Shown: positions 14,826 through 23,718 of the stretch, piece by piece | Layout of the letters: each line of letters opens with the position of its first letter | How positions within the stretch are numbered: the stretch's first letter is position 1 | Origin: Bacteroidales bacterium | Lineage (GTDB): Bacteria; Bacteroidota; Bacteroidia; Bacteroidales; UBA932 | Assembly: GCA_017479265.1 (NCBI GenBank) | Contig: JAFVCK010000031.1 | Coordinates: 1-64,000, forward strand | Length of the DNA: 64,000 nucleotides | Direction: 5' to 3' | Translations under genes and position numbers: made by a program | Notes under the pieces: model-generated | The model's database searches: none | Told to the model about the DNA's origin: nothing | What the model saw: only the letters and a program-made list of their open reading frames with translations

Positions 14826-16778
14826 ATGGCAGGAATGAAAGGACCGGGGAACCGCGGACCTCAATCGGGCGCGACCCTATCAGACCTCAGGAAATCCTCC
14901 GCCGTGTGGAGGCTCATGGGCTCCGTTCTCAAGGAGCATCCGGCCGCCCTTGCCATTGTGGCCGTGTGCATCGTGGTGTCTTCGGTGACTTCGCTGGCAT
15001 CTTCGCTCTTTTCTCGAAGCCTCATAGACGACTATATCACTCCCATGCTCAATGCTCCGACGGGACTGTTCGCCGGAGTGGGCATAGGACCCGACTATCA
15101 TCCTCTTGCCATCGCCCTTTTGAGGCTCGCTGCCGTCATACTGGCCGGCATAGCGGCCGACCTGGCATACAGCCTTATAATGATATTCATAGGGCAGGGG
15201 ACCCTCAAGAGCCTGAGGCTCAGGACCTTCACCAAGATGGAGAGCCTTCCTCTGAGGTATTTCGACTCGCATTCCCACGGGGATATAATGTCCGTATATA
15301 CCAACGACATAGATTCTCTCCGCCAGGTAATCGGCAACAGCTTTCCCCGCCTACTGCAGTCGCTTGTCACCATAATCGCCACCTTCGTCAGCATGCTGGT
15401 GCTGAGCATTCCGCTCACTCTGGTGTCCCTGCTCTTCACGCTGCTGATATTCTATGTGACCACCTCGCTCGGTAAGCGTTCCAAGACCTATTTCACCCGG
15501 AGGCAGAAGAACCTCGGCATAGTCAACGGCTTCATAGAGGAAATGGTGTCCTCGCAGAAGGTGGTGAAGGTGTTCTGCCATGAGAAGAAGGCCATGGAGG
15601 AATTCCGGGTAATCAACGAGAACCTTCGCAGCAGCGTGTTCAATGCCAACAAGATAGGCAACATCATCATGCCTGTCAACAGCAACATAGGCAATTTCGG
15701 ATATGTGTTCATAGCCATAGTCGGCGCCCTCATTGCGCTGGGCGGCTCACAGGGATGGTGGCTCGGAGGAATAGGCGGCTCGGCCATAACCCTCGGTACC
15801 ATAGTCTCTTTCCTTACCCTCCACAAGAATTTCACCCGTCCCGTGTCCCAGATTTCCAATGAAATCAACAGCATAGTGATGGCCTCGGCAGGAGCTGACA
15901 GGGTGTTCGCCCTTCTGGACCGGCAGAGCGAGGTTGACGAAGGCCGTGTCACCCTGGTGGATGCGGCCCTGAAGGACGGGGTGCTGTGCGAGAGCCCGGT
16001 GCGTACCGGGCGCTGGGCCTGGAAGGACGGCGACACTCTCACTCCGCTCCAAGGCCATGTCACCCTGCACACCGTGGATTTTGGCTATGTACCTGAAAAA
16101 CAGGTGCTTTTCGATATAGACATGACGGCCTGGCCCGGTCAGAAGATAGCCTTTGTCGGAGGCACTGGAGCAGGCAAGACCACAATCACCAACCTTGTCA
16201 ACCGTTTCTACGAAATCAGCGACGGCAGCATAGAATACGACGGCTTCGACGTGCGCGACATTTCGAAACCTTCCCTGCGAAGGAGCCTCGGTACCGTGCT
16301 TCAGGAGACCAGGCTGTTCTCCGGAACTGTGCTGGACAACATACGCTTCGGCCGCCTGGACGCGACCGACGAGGAGTGCCGGCAGGCTGCGAGGACTGTC
16401 TATGCGGACTCTTTCATACGCCGTCTTCCCGATGGCTATGACACCATTCTGGATGCCGACGGAGGCAACCTTAGCCAGGGCGAAAGGCAGCTTATTGCAA
16501 TAGCCCGCGCGGCAGTGGCAGACCCTCCCGTGCTGGTTCTGGATGAGGCTACTTCCTCTATTGATACCCGCACTGAGAAACTCATACAGAAGGGAATGGA
16601 TTCACTTATGAAGGGCAGGACCACCTTCGTGATAGCGCACAGGCTATCGACAGTGCGCAATGCCGACTACATAATGGTGCTGGACCACGGGCGGATAATA
16701 GAGCGCGGAAAGCACGAGGAACTGCTCGGGCAGAAAGGCAAGTATTGGGAATTATACACCGGCAGCGGAATCTCCTAG
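14826..16778 (+). CDS. ABC exporter half-transporter with canonical ATP site
   Basis: The partner of the preceding gene: 650 residues, six membrane helices (about 40-350) and an ATPase domain. Walker A GGTGAGKTT is at 445-453, signature NLSQGERQL, Walker B LVLDEATSSID with Glu574, H-loop His605 (FVIAHRLSTV). The catalytic residues are complete, complementing the subunit with Asp495 and Gly526. There is a cytoplasmic Gly-rich N-terminal extension of about 25 residues and an unusually long loop between membrane and ATPase domains (370-410). The 3' end overlaps the convergent HAD gene by 27 nt. Confidence 0.92.
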   Translation: MAGMKGPGNRGPQSGATLSDLRKSSAVWRLMGSVLKEHPAALAIVAVCIVVSSVTSLASSLFSRSLIDDYITPMLNAPTGLFAGVGIGPDYHPLAIALLRLAAVILAGIAADLAYSLIMIFIGQGTLKSLRLRTFTKMESLPLRYFDSHSHGDIMSVYTNDIDSLRQVIGNSFPRLLQSLVTIIATFVSMLVLSIPLTLVSLLFTLLIFYVTTSLGKRSKTYFTRRQKNLGIVNGFIEEMVSSQKVVKVFCHEKKAMEEFRVINENLRSSVFNANKIGNIIMPVNSNIGNFGYVFIAIVGALIALGGSQGWWLGGIGGSAITLGTIVSFLTLHKNFTRPVSQISNEINSIVMASAGADRVFALLDRQSEVDEGRVTLVDAALKDGVLCESPVRTGRWAWKDGDTLTPLQGHVTLHTVDFGYVPEKQVLFDIDMTAWPGQKIAFVGGTGAGKTTITNLVNRFYEISDGSIEYDGFDVRDISKPSLRRSLGTVLQETRLFSGTVLDNIRFGRLDATDEECRQAARTVYADSFIRRLPDGYDTILDADGGNLSQGERQLIAIARAAVADPPVLVLDEATSSIDTRTEKLIQKGMDSLMKGRTTFVIAHRLSTVRNADYIMVLDHGRIIERGKHEELLGQKGKYWELYTGSGIS

Positions 16779-17486
16779 CAGAAGCGGTGCTATTTCGCTG
16801 AAAGACCGGACCTTGGCAAGATTGGGATGGGGGAATTCCTCCATCCTTTCGTGTTCCCAGGTCACATGGAAAGGCACATGTATGCCGCTGCCTCCTATCT
16901 CCAGCACGGGGGCTATGTCGGACTTGAAGGAGTTGCCCACCATCAGGAATTCGGCTGGGCAGATGCCGTACTTGGCGCAGATGTCGAGGTATTCCTTGCG
17001 GCTCTTGTTGGAGACTATGTCCACGTAGTCGAAGAATTTTCCAAGGCCGGAGCGCTCTATCTTGAGCTCCTGGTCCAGGAGGTCTCCCTTGGTGAGAAGC
17101 ACCATTATGTAACGCTTTGATTCCCTGATGCTTTCGAGCGTTTCGGGGACCCCGGGAAGGGGAGTGGCCGGGTTGTGCAGAAGGTCCCTTGCTATGTCCA
17201 GAATGGCCCCCGTCTGCTCTCCTTTGAGGGCATTCCCGCTGACCTTGAGGGAAGTCTCCACCAACGACATGAAAAAAGCCCTTGTCCCGTAGCCGTACAG
17301 AGGCATGTTGGCGCTTTCGACGGAGTATAGCGCTGCTGAGAGTTCTTCAAGGGTGCCATAGTCTTTCAGCACCTCGGCCCAGCGGGCTTCGGCCTTTCTG
17401 TAGAGAGTCTCGTTCTCCCAGAGGGTGTCGTCGGCATCGAAGGCCAGCACCCTGACATTTCTAAAAGAGGAGGGTAATGCCTGCAT
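16752..17486 (-). CDS. HAD-superfamily hydrolase
   Basis: A 244-residue phosphatase-like protein. Motif I is DADDTLW with nucleophile Asp17 and acid Asp19; motif II is TKG (LLTKGDLLDQ); motif III Lys in SNKSRKEY; motif IV GNSFKSDI. The alpha-helical cap between motifs I and II places it among the YjjG/phosphoglycolate-phosphatase-like HADs acting on small phosphorylated metabolites; the substrate is not known. Its start lies 26 nt inside the end of the upstream barrel gene, and its end overlaps the convergent ABC gene by 27 nt. Confidence 0.85.
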   Translation of the reverse strand: MQALPSSFRNVRVLAFDADDTLWENETLYRKAEARWAEVLKDYGTLEELSAALYSVESANMPLYGYGTRAFFMSLVETSLKVSGNALKGEQTGAILDIARDLLHNPATPLPGVPETLESIRESKRYIMVLLTKGDLLDQELKIERSGLGKFFDYVDIVSNKSRKEYLDICAKYGICPAEFLMVGNSFKSDIAPVLEIGGSGIHVPFHVTWEHERMEEFPHPNLAKVRSFSEIAPLLLGDSAAGV

Positions 17487-18165
17487 TGATTCTGTTTCTT
17501 CTCATGAATCCCTTGGAGGTGTCGGAATATCGGTTCAGCAGGCCGAAGGTGTAGCCGGCCCTTACCATCAGCATGGAGTTGATTCTTATTCCCAGGCCGC
17601 CTTCCGCCTGAATGTCGTAACGCCTCGTAAGTGGAGATTTGTCCAGCGCGGCCATGGCCTGCGCGTACTGCGTGTCGGTCATTCCCTTGCGTCCTTCAAC
17701 TCCGCTGTAATAATTGTAAGTGGCCATTCCGGTAGTCCCGTCTTCGTATTTGACAGTCAAGATGTTAAGGCCGTTTATTGCAAACACTCCGGCGGCTCCG
17801 CCGTAGAGCAGGAATCCGAAGGAACCGGAGACGGGAATGTTGATGGTCAGCTGGATGGGCACCCTTATGAGCTGTTCGCGGCTGCGGCAGTCGGCCGCCC
17901 TCTCGGACACTATCTTGGAGTCTTCCTTGCGGAGCAGCAGTTCATAGCCTGCGCCCAGGTTCAATCCGACTATGCGGGAGAAAGGAATGTTGTATGTCAG
18001 GTCGGCCTGGAGCCCGCTGAAGCGGCTTTCGCTGCCCGAATCCTTGTCTTTGTAGGCTGAATTCTGGAAACTTCCGGATATGCCCAGCTGGGCTGACATC
18101 CTCTGGGGGAATGCGGCCAGCAGAAGTGCCAGGACTATCGCCTTTATGAGTGCGGAACTTTTCAC
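17461..18165 (-). CDS. Outer-membrane beta-barrel protein
   Basis: A 235-residue secreted protein: signal peptide (KAIVLALLLAAFPQRMSAQ) followed by alternating beta strands (YNIPFSRIVGLNLGAGYELLL, IRVPIQLTINIP, MLMVRAGYTFGLLN) and a C-terminal strand INAGITLLF ending in Phe, the outer-membrane insertion signal. PorT/OmpW-like barrels of Bacteroidota look like this. I prefer the GTG start at 18165; a TTG at 18174 would lie inside the -7 box TATATTTG (18172-18179), upstream of any transcript from it. Function unknown. Confidence 0.75.
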   Translation of the reverse strand: MKSSALIKAIVLALLLAAFPQRMSAQLGISGSFQNSAYKDKDSGSESRFSGLQADLTYNIPFSRIVGLNLGAGYELLLRKEDSKIVSERAADCRSREQLIRVPIQLTINIPVSGSFGFLLYGGAAGVFAINGLNILTVKYEDGTTGMATYNYYSGVEGRKGMTDTQYAQAMAALDKSPLTRRYDIQAEGGLGIRINSMLMVRAGYTFGLLNRYSDTSKGFMRRNRINAGITLLF

Positions 18166-18171
18166 AATCTG

Positions 18172-18179
18172 CAAATATA
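18172..18179 (-). promoter_or_regulatory. -7 box for the barrel/HAD pair
   Basis: TATATTTG on the minus strand matches TAnnTTTG. The predicted transcript start is close to the GTG start at 18165, so the message would be nearly leaderless. Confidence 0.5.
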
Positions 18180-18282
18180 GTCTTTTTTTGCCGATTCTGT
18201 GACTTCCCGGGCAGTTTTGTTTCTATTTGGGCTTCGTTCCTAAATTATTTTAATAGTTGTTGTTCTTTTTATGAAAAATAAT

Positions 18283-18290
18283 TAAATTTG
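18283..18290 (+). promoter_or_regulatory. -7 box for the SusCD operon
   Basis: TAAATTTG fits TAnnTTTG exactly and lies 33 bp before the susC-like ATG; GTTG at 18259-18262 stands at the -33 spacing (20 bp). The surrounding AT-rich stretch (18241-18300) is the lowest-GC part of this area. Confidence 0.65.
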
Positions 18291-18323
18291 CTTGATTAGA
18301 AGAAGCACCTAATAACCCAAAAT

Positions 18324-21300
18324 ATGTTAAAACAACTAAAAAAGCTTCTGGCAGTGGCAGTTCTCTGTGCGACACTCTCTCCGGCTTTCGCCCAGAAGGG
18401 CGTGAAGGTCTGGGGAACCGTGCTGGACGAAGGGGGAGTTCCCGCTGTCGGGGCAGTCGTCCTGGAAAGCGGCACCACTGACAATGCCGCAATCACCGAT
18501 GCATCCGGGCAGTTCTCGCTGACACTCTCCCGTGATGCCTCATCCCTTATGGTATCCTCCATAGGATACAAGGAAGTGACCCTTTCCGCAGTTACCGGCA
18601 AGGAGATGAGAATCATCCTGCAAGAAGACAACAAGGTTCTGGAAGAAGCCGTCGTCATCGGATACGGCGTACAGAAAAGGGAATTCATTACCGGCTCTGT
18701 CGCTTCGAAGACGGGCAAGGACATTCTGAAGGCCCCTGTTGCCAACATGAGCCAGACCATGTACGGCCAGTTCGCGGGTCTGGCACTTCACACCAATTAC
18801 GGTACGGCCGGAGATGATGTGGGTTCCTTCCTCATCCGAGGCAAGAACCAGCCTGATGTGAACGCCGGAAACAGCGGCGGAAGGGAGGTATCCCGCAACC
18901 AGCCAATTGCCGTAATAGACGGGGTCAAGTGCGGCGTGGACCAGATTTCCCGCCTGAATCCCAACGACATAGAGTCCATCTCCGTTCTGAAGGATGCAGC
19001 TTCGACCGCAATATATGGTACCCAGGGAAGTAACGGCGTTATCGTCGTAAGCACCAAGAAGGGAAGTTCCTCCGGCCACAACTCCATACAGTACGACGGC
19101 TCCGTGACCTTCACCAGGAATACCAGGATGCCGGAGCTCATGGACGCCGACGAATATGTGTATTTCACAAATCTGGCCAATGTCATGGACGGCAAGGCCG
19201 CTCCCTTCGGTGAGGATGAGATTGCCAAGATGAAGCAGCTGGGAATCTGGGCTGCAACTGACAATCTCGCCCTGATTTTCAAGCCTTTCGGACTGACCCA
19301 TCAGCACAATATATCCGCATCGGGCGGAAACGAAAGGGTGTCCTATTATTCCAGCCTCGGCGTGATGAGCCAGAACGGTATTATCCGCAACAACGACTTC
19401 CAGCGATACAATTTCAGGAACAACATTTCCGTCAGGCTCGCCAAGGGCCTCCGTTATGAGATGAATGTCGCGGCGCAGTACACCCGCAAGCATCTGCCTG
19501 CCATAGACCTAAGCACCCAGAGCGAGTATTCTCCCGTGAGGGCAGCATTCTACAATGCCCCTATCCTCGCTTCCACCTATACGGCTGAGGACGGCACGGT
19601 CTATCCTCTCGGCATGAGGGTAAACGGTATATATACCTACACTCCTTCAGCCCAGCTTGAAGACGGATACAAGAATACCCAGACCCTGCAGCTGGATGCA
19701 TCCGCCCTCCTGGAGCTGAGCCTCGGCGAGCTCGTTCCGGTCCTCAAGGGACTCAAGCTGTCTGTCTTCGGCGCGGCGACTTACGGCAGCACCAGCTATC
19801 AGCAGTATCACGTGCCTTTCAAGCAGGCCTCCTTCGACCCTCACACCATTTCCGTGGAATTAATAAATTTCATACCATATCCCGAGGACTACTTCTTCAA
19901 GAGCCAGAATAATTCCTGGAATCTTACCCTACGTCCGCAGATAAGTTATGAAAGGTCATTCGGAAAGCACACCGTTTCCGCTCTGGGCCTGTTTGAAGGC
20001 GAATACTACCGCTTTGACGACATAGACGGCTGGGGCAATGATTTCGCCACCGATTCTCCTATAGACCTGGAGTTCGCCAGGAAGACCATAACCAATGCGA
20101 ACACAGGTTATCATTCACAGTCGGGAAGCGCGAGTTTCGTATATAGGCTCAACTACAACTACGCCGGCAAATACATTTTCGAGACTTCCGGCCGGGTGAG
20201 CGAGTCCTACCTCTTCCCCGCCGAGACCAGAAGGGGATTCTTCCCTTCTGTGTCCCTTGCCTGGGTGGCATCCAACGAAAACTTCATTAAGGACAATGTC
20301 AGTTGGCTCAACCACCTCAAGCTCAGGGCTTCCATAGGACAGACCGGAGGTACGGACGGCATAGATTCATACTCCTTCCTGGAGCGCTACAACATCACCA
20401 ATACCCACGCTTACGGTATAGGCATGCAGCCTGTCCTCGGTTTCTATACCAGCGGTTACGGCAACAGGAGCATGACCTGGTCCAGGATGACCGACTACAA
20501 CATAGGCGTTGACGCTGTCATGCTCAACAACAAGCTCACCGTGGGTCTGGACGTTTTCTATCAATACAGGGACAATATCCTCGAATCCCTGAGTTCGTCA
20601 TACGCTCCTTCAATAGGCGGGAACAACCCTTCCGTCGCCAATTCCATGAAGGTGGACAACAGGGGAGTGGAGCTGACCGTGCGCCATGACAACTGGTTCT
20701 CAAACGGATTGAACTATTCTTTGCAGGGCATGTTGTCATGGGCAAGGAACCGCCTTCTCGCCTCACAGAACGTGCTTGACGACCATCCGGCCTACAGGCA
20801 GGTCCTGGGCCGTCCCATGGACGAATGGTACGGCTATGAGTTCGTGCGTCTCGTCACCGAGGACGACGACATCGACGCTCTGCCTATTCCTCCCGGAGGC
20901 CAGTACGCAGTGGGCGAGCCTATCTACAGGGATGTCAACGGCGACGGCAAGATTTCCTCAGATTTCGATTTCGTGCGCATTGGCCATTCTTCTACGCCGG
21001 AGCTCAACTTCTCGCTCAATGCCATGCTCGGCTGGCGCAACTGGAGCCTGACCGCCCTGTTTCAGGGTGCTGCCATTTCTTCCATCCCGCTGACCGGCTA
21101 CTTCCTCAACGGAGTCACCAACAGCACCATCTATTCCTGCACCTTCTACGGAATGAGCTATTCCAACGGCAATGCCGACCTCGCCAGGAATTCATGGACC
21201 ACCGAGAATCCTGACGGAAAATACCCGAGGCTCCATACCGCGACCAACCAGATTTCCCAGCAGATTTCCAGCTTGTATGTCATAGACGGCAGTTATCTTC

Positions 21301-21506
21301 GTCTGAAGAACCTGCAACTCACATACTCTCTGCCACAGAAAATATGCAAGGCCATCGGTATGAGCAGGGCTTCTGTCTATCTTGCCGGCACGAACCTGCT
21401 GACAATCTTCGGGTACAAATGGATGGATCCGGAGAATCCCGGACTCAACGAGGGATTCGTGCCCCAGCAGAAGACTTACAGTCTTGGACTTAATCTGACA
21501 TTCTAA
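18324..21506 (+). CDS. SusC/RagA-family TonB-dependent outer-membrane transporter
   Basis: A 1060-residue TonB-dependent channel that imports large ligands (glycans, peptides) held under a SusD lid. Order: signal peptide (1-23, ending AFAQ), carboxypeptidase-regulatory-like domain (about 26-105: VWGTVLDEGGVPAVGAVV), TonB box/plug (VVIGYGVQKREFITGSV; RGKNQP; IDGVKC), and a 22-strand barrel ending YSLGLNLTF. The length is normal. The susD-like gene follows after 12 bp. No sensor (HTCS, SusR) or sigma/anti-sigma pair is next to it, so control must be elsewhere or by the simple promoter. Confidence 0.95.
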   Translation: MLKQLKKLLAVAVLCATLSPAFAQKGVKVWGTVLDEGGVPAVGAVVLESGTTDNAAITDASGQFSLTLSRDASSLMVSSIGYKEVTLSAVTGKEMRIILQEDNKVLEEAVVIGYGVQKREFITGSVASKTGKDILKAPVANMSQTMYGQFAGLALHTNYGTAGDDVGSFLIRGKNQPDVNAGNSGGREVSRNQPIAVIDGVKCGVDQISRLNPNDIESISVLKDAASTAIYGTQGSNGVIVVSTKKGSSSGHNSIQYDGSVTFTRNTRMPELMDADEYVYFTNLANVMDGKAAPFGEDEIAKMKQLGIWAATDNLALIFKPFGLTHQHNISASGGNERVSYYSSLGVMSQNGIIRNNDFQRYNFRNNISVRLAKGLRYEMNVAAQYTRKHLPAIDLSTQSEYSPVRAAFYNAPILASTYTAEDGTVYPLGMRVNGIYTYTPSAQLEDGYKNTQTLQLDASALLELSLGELVPVLKGLKLSVFGAATYGSTSYQQYHVPFKQASFDPHTISVELINFIPYPEDYFFKSQNNSWNLTLRPQISYERSFGKHTVSALGLFEGEYYRFDDIDGWGNDFATDSPIDLEFARKTITNANTGYHSQSGSASFVYRLNYNYAGKYIFETSGRVSESYLFPAETRRGFFPSVSLAWVASNENFIKDNVSWLNHLKLRASIGQTGGTDGIDSYSFLERYNITNTHAYGIGMQPVLGFYTSGYGNRSMTWSRMTDYNIGVDAVMLNNKLTVGLDVFYQYRDNILESLSSSYAPSIGGNNPSVANSMKVDNRGVELTVRHDNWFSNGLNYSLQGMLSWARNRLLASQNVLDDHPAYRQVLGRPMDEWYGYEFVRLVTEDDDIDALPIPPGGQYAVGEPIYRDVNGDGKISSDFDFVRIGHSSTPELNFSLNAMLGWRNWSLTALFQGAAISSIPLTGYFLNGVTNSTIYSCTFYGMSYSNGNADLARNSWTTENPDGKYPRLHTATNQISQQISSLYVIDGSYLRLKNLQLTYSLPQKICKAIGMSRASVYLAGTNLLTIFGYKWMDPENPGLNEGFVPQQKTYSLGLNLTF

Positions 21507-21518
21507 TACAAGGAAGCC

Positions 21519-23264
21519 ATGAGACACAAGATATTTTTTATTTCACTTGCCCTGCTTGCCGCCCTTTCATGCAGCAAGTTCACAGACCTGGACCCTACCA
21601 GGTTCTACGGGCAGAATGTGGTTTGGAATGGTGACGAAGCGACCCTTGACCAGTATGTCTTCGGACTTTATGCCGCGATACGTGACAAGGCGGAGCTTTA
21701 TAATTCCAACATGAATTCATTCACTGATGCATACAGTGACATAGTCAAGGCCTCAGGTTGGGACCAGTACGGTCAGGGATACAATCTGGCCATGCTACAG
21801 GAGACGGCTTTCACTTCCGCCAATGCCGGTGCGTTCGAGAATTGGAGCGACAGCTACACCAGAATAAAGAGAGACAACCAGTTCCTTCGCGATGCCGTGA
21901 CCTTCAAAGATAAGTACGACCCCAAGTTCCTGAAAGTCAGGGTGGCCGAGGCCCGTTTCCTCAAAGCCTTCTCCTATTATTATCTAATCAGGGTGTACGG
22001 AGGCGTAGTAATCCGTGGAGAAAACGTTGACGGTCCCGAGGAAAACGATGCTCCGCGGGTGAGCGAAGCCGATTCATGGTCTTATGTAATCGGCAACCTC
22101 AAGACGGCCGCCGAGGATCTTCCCGAGACCTGGAACGATGCCAATTACGGCAGGGCCACAAAGGCTGCCGCCTACGGACTTCTCTCTCGGGTAGCCCTCT
22201 ATAAGGCCTGCGCACTGAAAAATTCAGGTGCCCCCGCCGACTCAGTCTCGGCAGCGTACCGGATGGTTATCGATTATGCCGATGAGGTGATAGCAAGAGA
22301 GAGCACCGGAACCGTTGCTCTCGCTTCCTCATACGCCGACGTGTTCAAGTCCCAGAAGAACAAGGAGAACCTGCTTACTGTCAGTTTCTTCGGAAATGAC
22401 GTAGCCAAGGGTCTCTCGGACAGAAGCGATGTCTTCTTCCGTCCGGTAGGTGATTCCCAGTTCCATGGCGGCGCTCCCGTGTACGGGACATTCGGTCCTA
22501 CGAGTGAACTGGTGGACAGCTACGAAATGGCCGACGGCAGCGCATTCGACTGGGCGGTAAGCGGAACAGACCCTTACACGGGCCGCGAGCCGCGCTTCTA
22601 TGCCACCATAATTTACAACGGCATGACATGGGAAGGGCGTGAAATCCGTACCTACGACCTCAAGGGCTATGACAATGCCGACCCTCTCGATCCCGACTCG
22701 CATTATCCATACGACCACATCTCCGAATTCAAGTATATGGGCAACGCAGGTTCAACCGTCACAGGATATTACATGCGCAAGTGGATAACGGAAGGGGACA
22801 AGGACTGGGAAGTGAACGGCAGTTCGCATTTCTGGATAGCCCTGCGCTATGCCGAGGTGCTTCTCAACAAGGCTGAGGCCCAGGCGCAGAACGGTGATAT
22901 TCCCAATGCGCTGGTTACCCTCCAGCGTGTGCGTGACCGTGTTTCCCTGCCCGCCATGAGCGCTTCTGACATAGACGGGTTCATGACCCTTCTCGAGCAT
23001 GAAAGAATGGTCGAACTGGCAGGCGAAGGTTTCCGTTTCTGGGACCTGCGCCGCTGGAGAAGGGCCGTGGATGTGCTCAGCGGTACGCAGATGCACGGCT
23101 GCTGGATTACCCGCGCTGCCGACGGGACATACTCCTATAAGCAGGTCGTTGTCGATGACAATCTGCCGAGAGTGTTTTTCGAGAGGTATTACGCCTTTGC
23201 AATTCCCGAGGGCGAGCGCTCTACCAATGCCGGCCTTGGCGGTGAGAACAACCCCGGATGGTAA
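21519..23264 (+). CDS. SusD/RagB-family outer-membrane lipoprotein
   Basis: A 581-residue surface lipoprotein that forms the substrate-binding lid over the SusC channel. Lipobox LAALSC (Cys18-20 region) and the start FTDLDPTRFYGQNVVWNG are typical; TPR-like helices follow, and the C-terminus has the SusD pattern ALRYAEVLLNKAEAQAQ, EHERMVELAGEGFRFWDLRRW and AIPEGER. It is co-transcribed with susC. The ligand cannot be read from the sequence. Confidence 0.95.
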   Translation: MRHKIFFISLALLAALSCSKFTDLDPTRFYGQNVVWNGDEATLDQYVFGLYAAIRDKAELYNSNMNSFTDAYSDIVKASGWDQYGQGYNLAMLQETAFTSANAGAFENWSDSYTRIKRDNQFLRDAVTFKDKYDPKFLKVRVAEARFLKAFSYYYLIRVYGGVVIRGENVDGPEENDAPRVSEADSWSYVIGNLKTAAEDLPETWNDANYGRATKAAAYGLLSRVALYKACALKNSGAPADSVSAAYRMVIDYADEVIARESTGTVALASSYADVFKSQKNKENLLTVSFFGNDVAKGLSDRSDVFFRPVGDSQFHGGAPVYGTFGPTSELVDSYEMADGSAFDWAVSGTDPYTGREPRFYATIIYNGMTWEGREIRTYDLKGYDNADPLDPDSHYPYDHISEFKYMGNAGSTVTGYYMRKWITEGDKDWEVNGSSHFWIALRYAEVLLNKAEAQAQNGDIPNALVTLQRVRDRVSLPAMSASDIDGFMTLLEHERMVELAGEGFRFWDLRRWRRAVDVLSGTQMHGCWITRAADGTYSYKQVVVDDNLPRVFFERYYAFAIPEGERSTNAGLGGENNPGW

Positions 23265-23288
23265 TGTTTGACAATAAGTGTTTGCACT

Positions 23289-23702
23289 ATGAAAAGAATA
23301 ATAAAACTTTTGCTTGCAATGACATTGGGGATGATGGCATTTTCATGCGCTAAACCCGATGCCGAGCCGTACGAGCATACAGAATGCAAGTTGAGGTCCG
23401 CCTATATCAAATCCCTTGTTCCCGGCAGCGCCGACATGATATATGCCGATATCGACGAGGATTCCAACCCTCCTATAGTATCGTTCAGGATACCGAAGAC
23501 CAAATGGAGCCTCTACGACACAGAGAGGATGAAAGTCGTCGTAAACGTTACCTACGATGTCGTGGTTGAACCTTCATTGTCCGGAGTACTTCTTGATTTA
23601 TCAGATTACGACAATCCCTATCAGCTCACCGTCCGGAATACCGTTACAGGCGAGAGCCGTGTTTACGGAATGTATGCATACAATTCAGTTGACCTGAAAT
23701 AA
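23289..23702 (+). CDS. Small lipoprotein with a DUF5018-like domain
   Basis: A 137-residue lipoprotein: signal peptide MKRIIKLLLAMTLGMMAFSC, then one beta-rich domain (ECKLRSAYIKSL ... IVSFRIPKTKWSL ... YQLTVRNTVTGESRVYGMYA). The same domain layout recurs in the next two proteins. I start it at the ATG at 23289, whose product has the basic n-region expected of a signal peptide. It is in the SusCD operon, 24 bp after susD, and probably sits on the outer-membrane surface as an extra binding or structural part. Confidence 0.7.
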   Translation: MKRIIKLLLAMTLGMMAFSCAKPDAEPYEHTECKLRSAYIKSLVPGSADMIYADIDEDSNPPIVSFRIPKTKWSLYDTERMKVVVNVTYDVVVEPSLSGVLLDLSDYDNPYQLTVRNTVTGESRVYGMYAYNSVDLK

Positions 23703-23718
23703 CTCATTAAATAACATT

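Noticed and set aside
18540..19493. 317-codon minus-strand frame inside the susC-like gene
   Set aside because: Antisense shadow of a clear SusC sequence; no signal peptide or motif.
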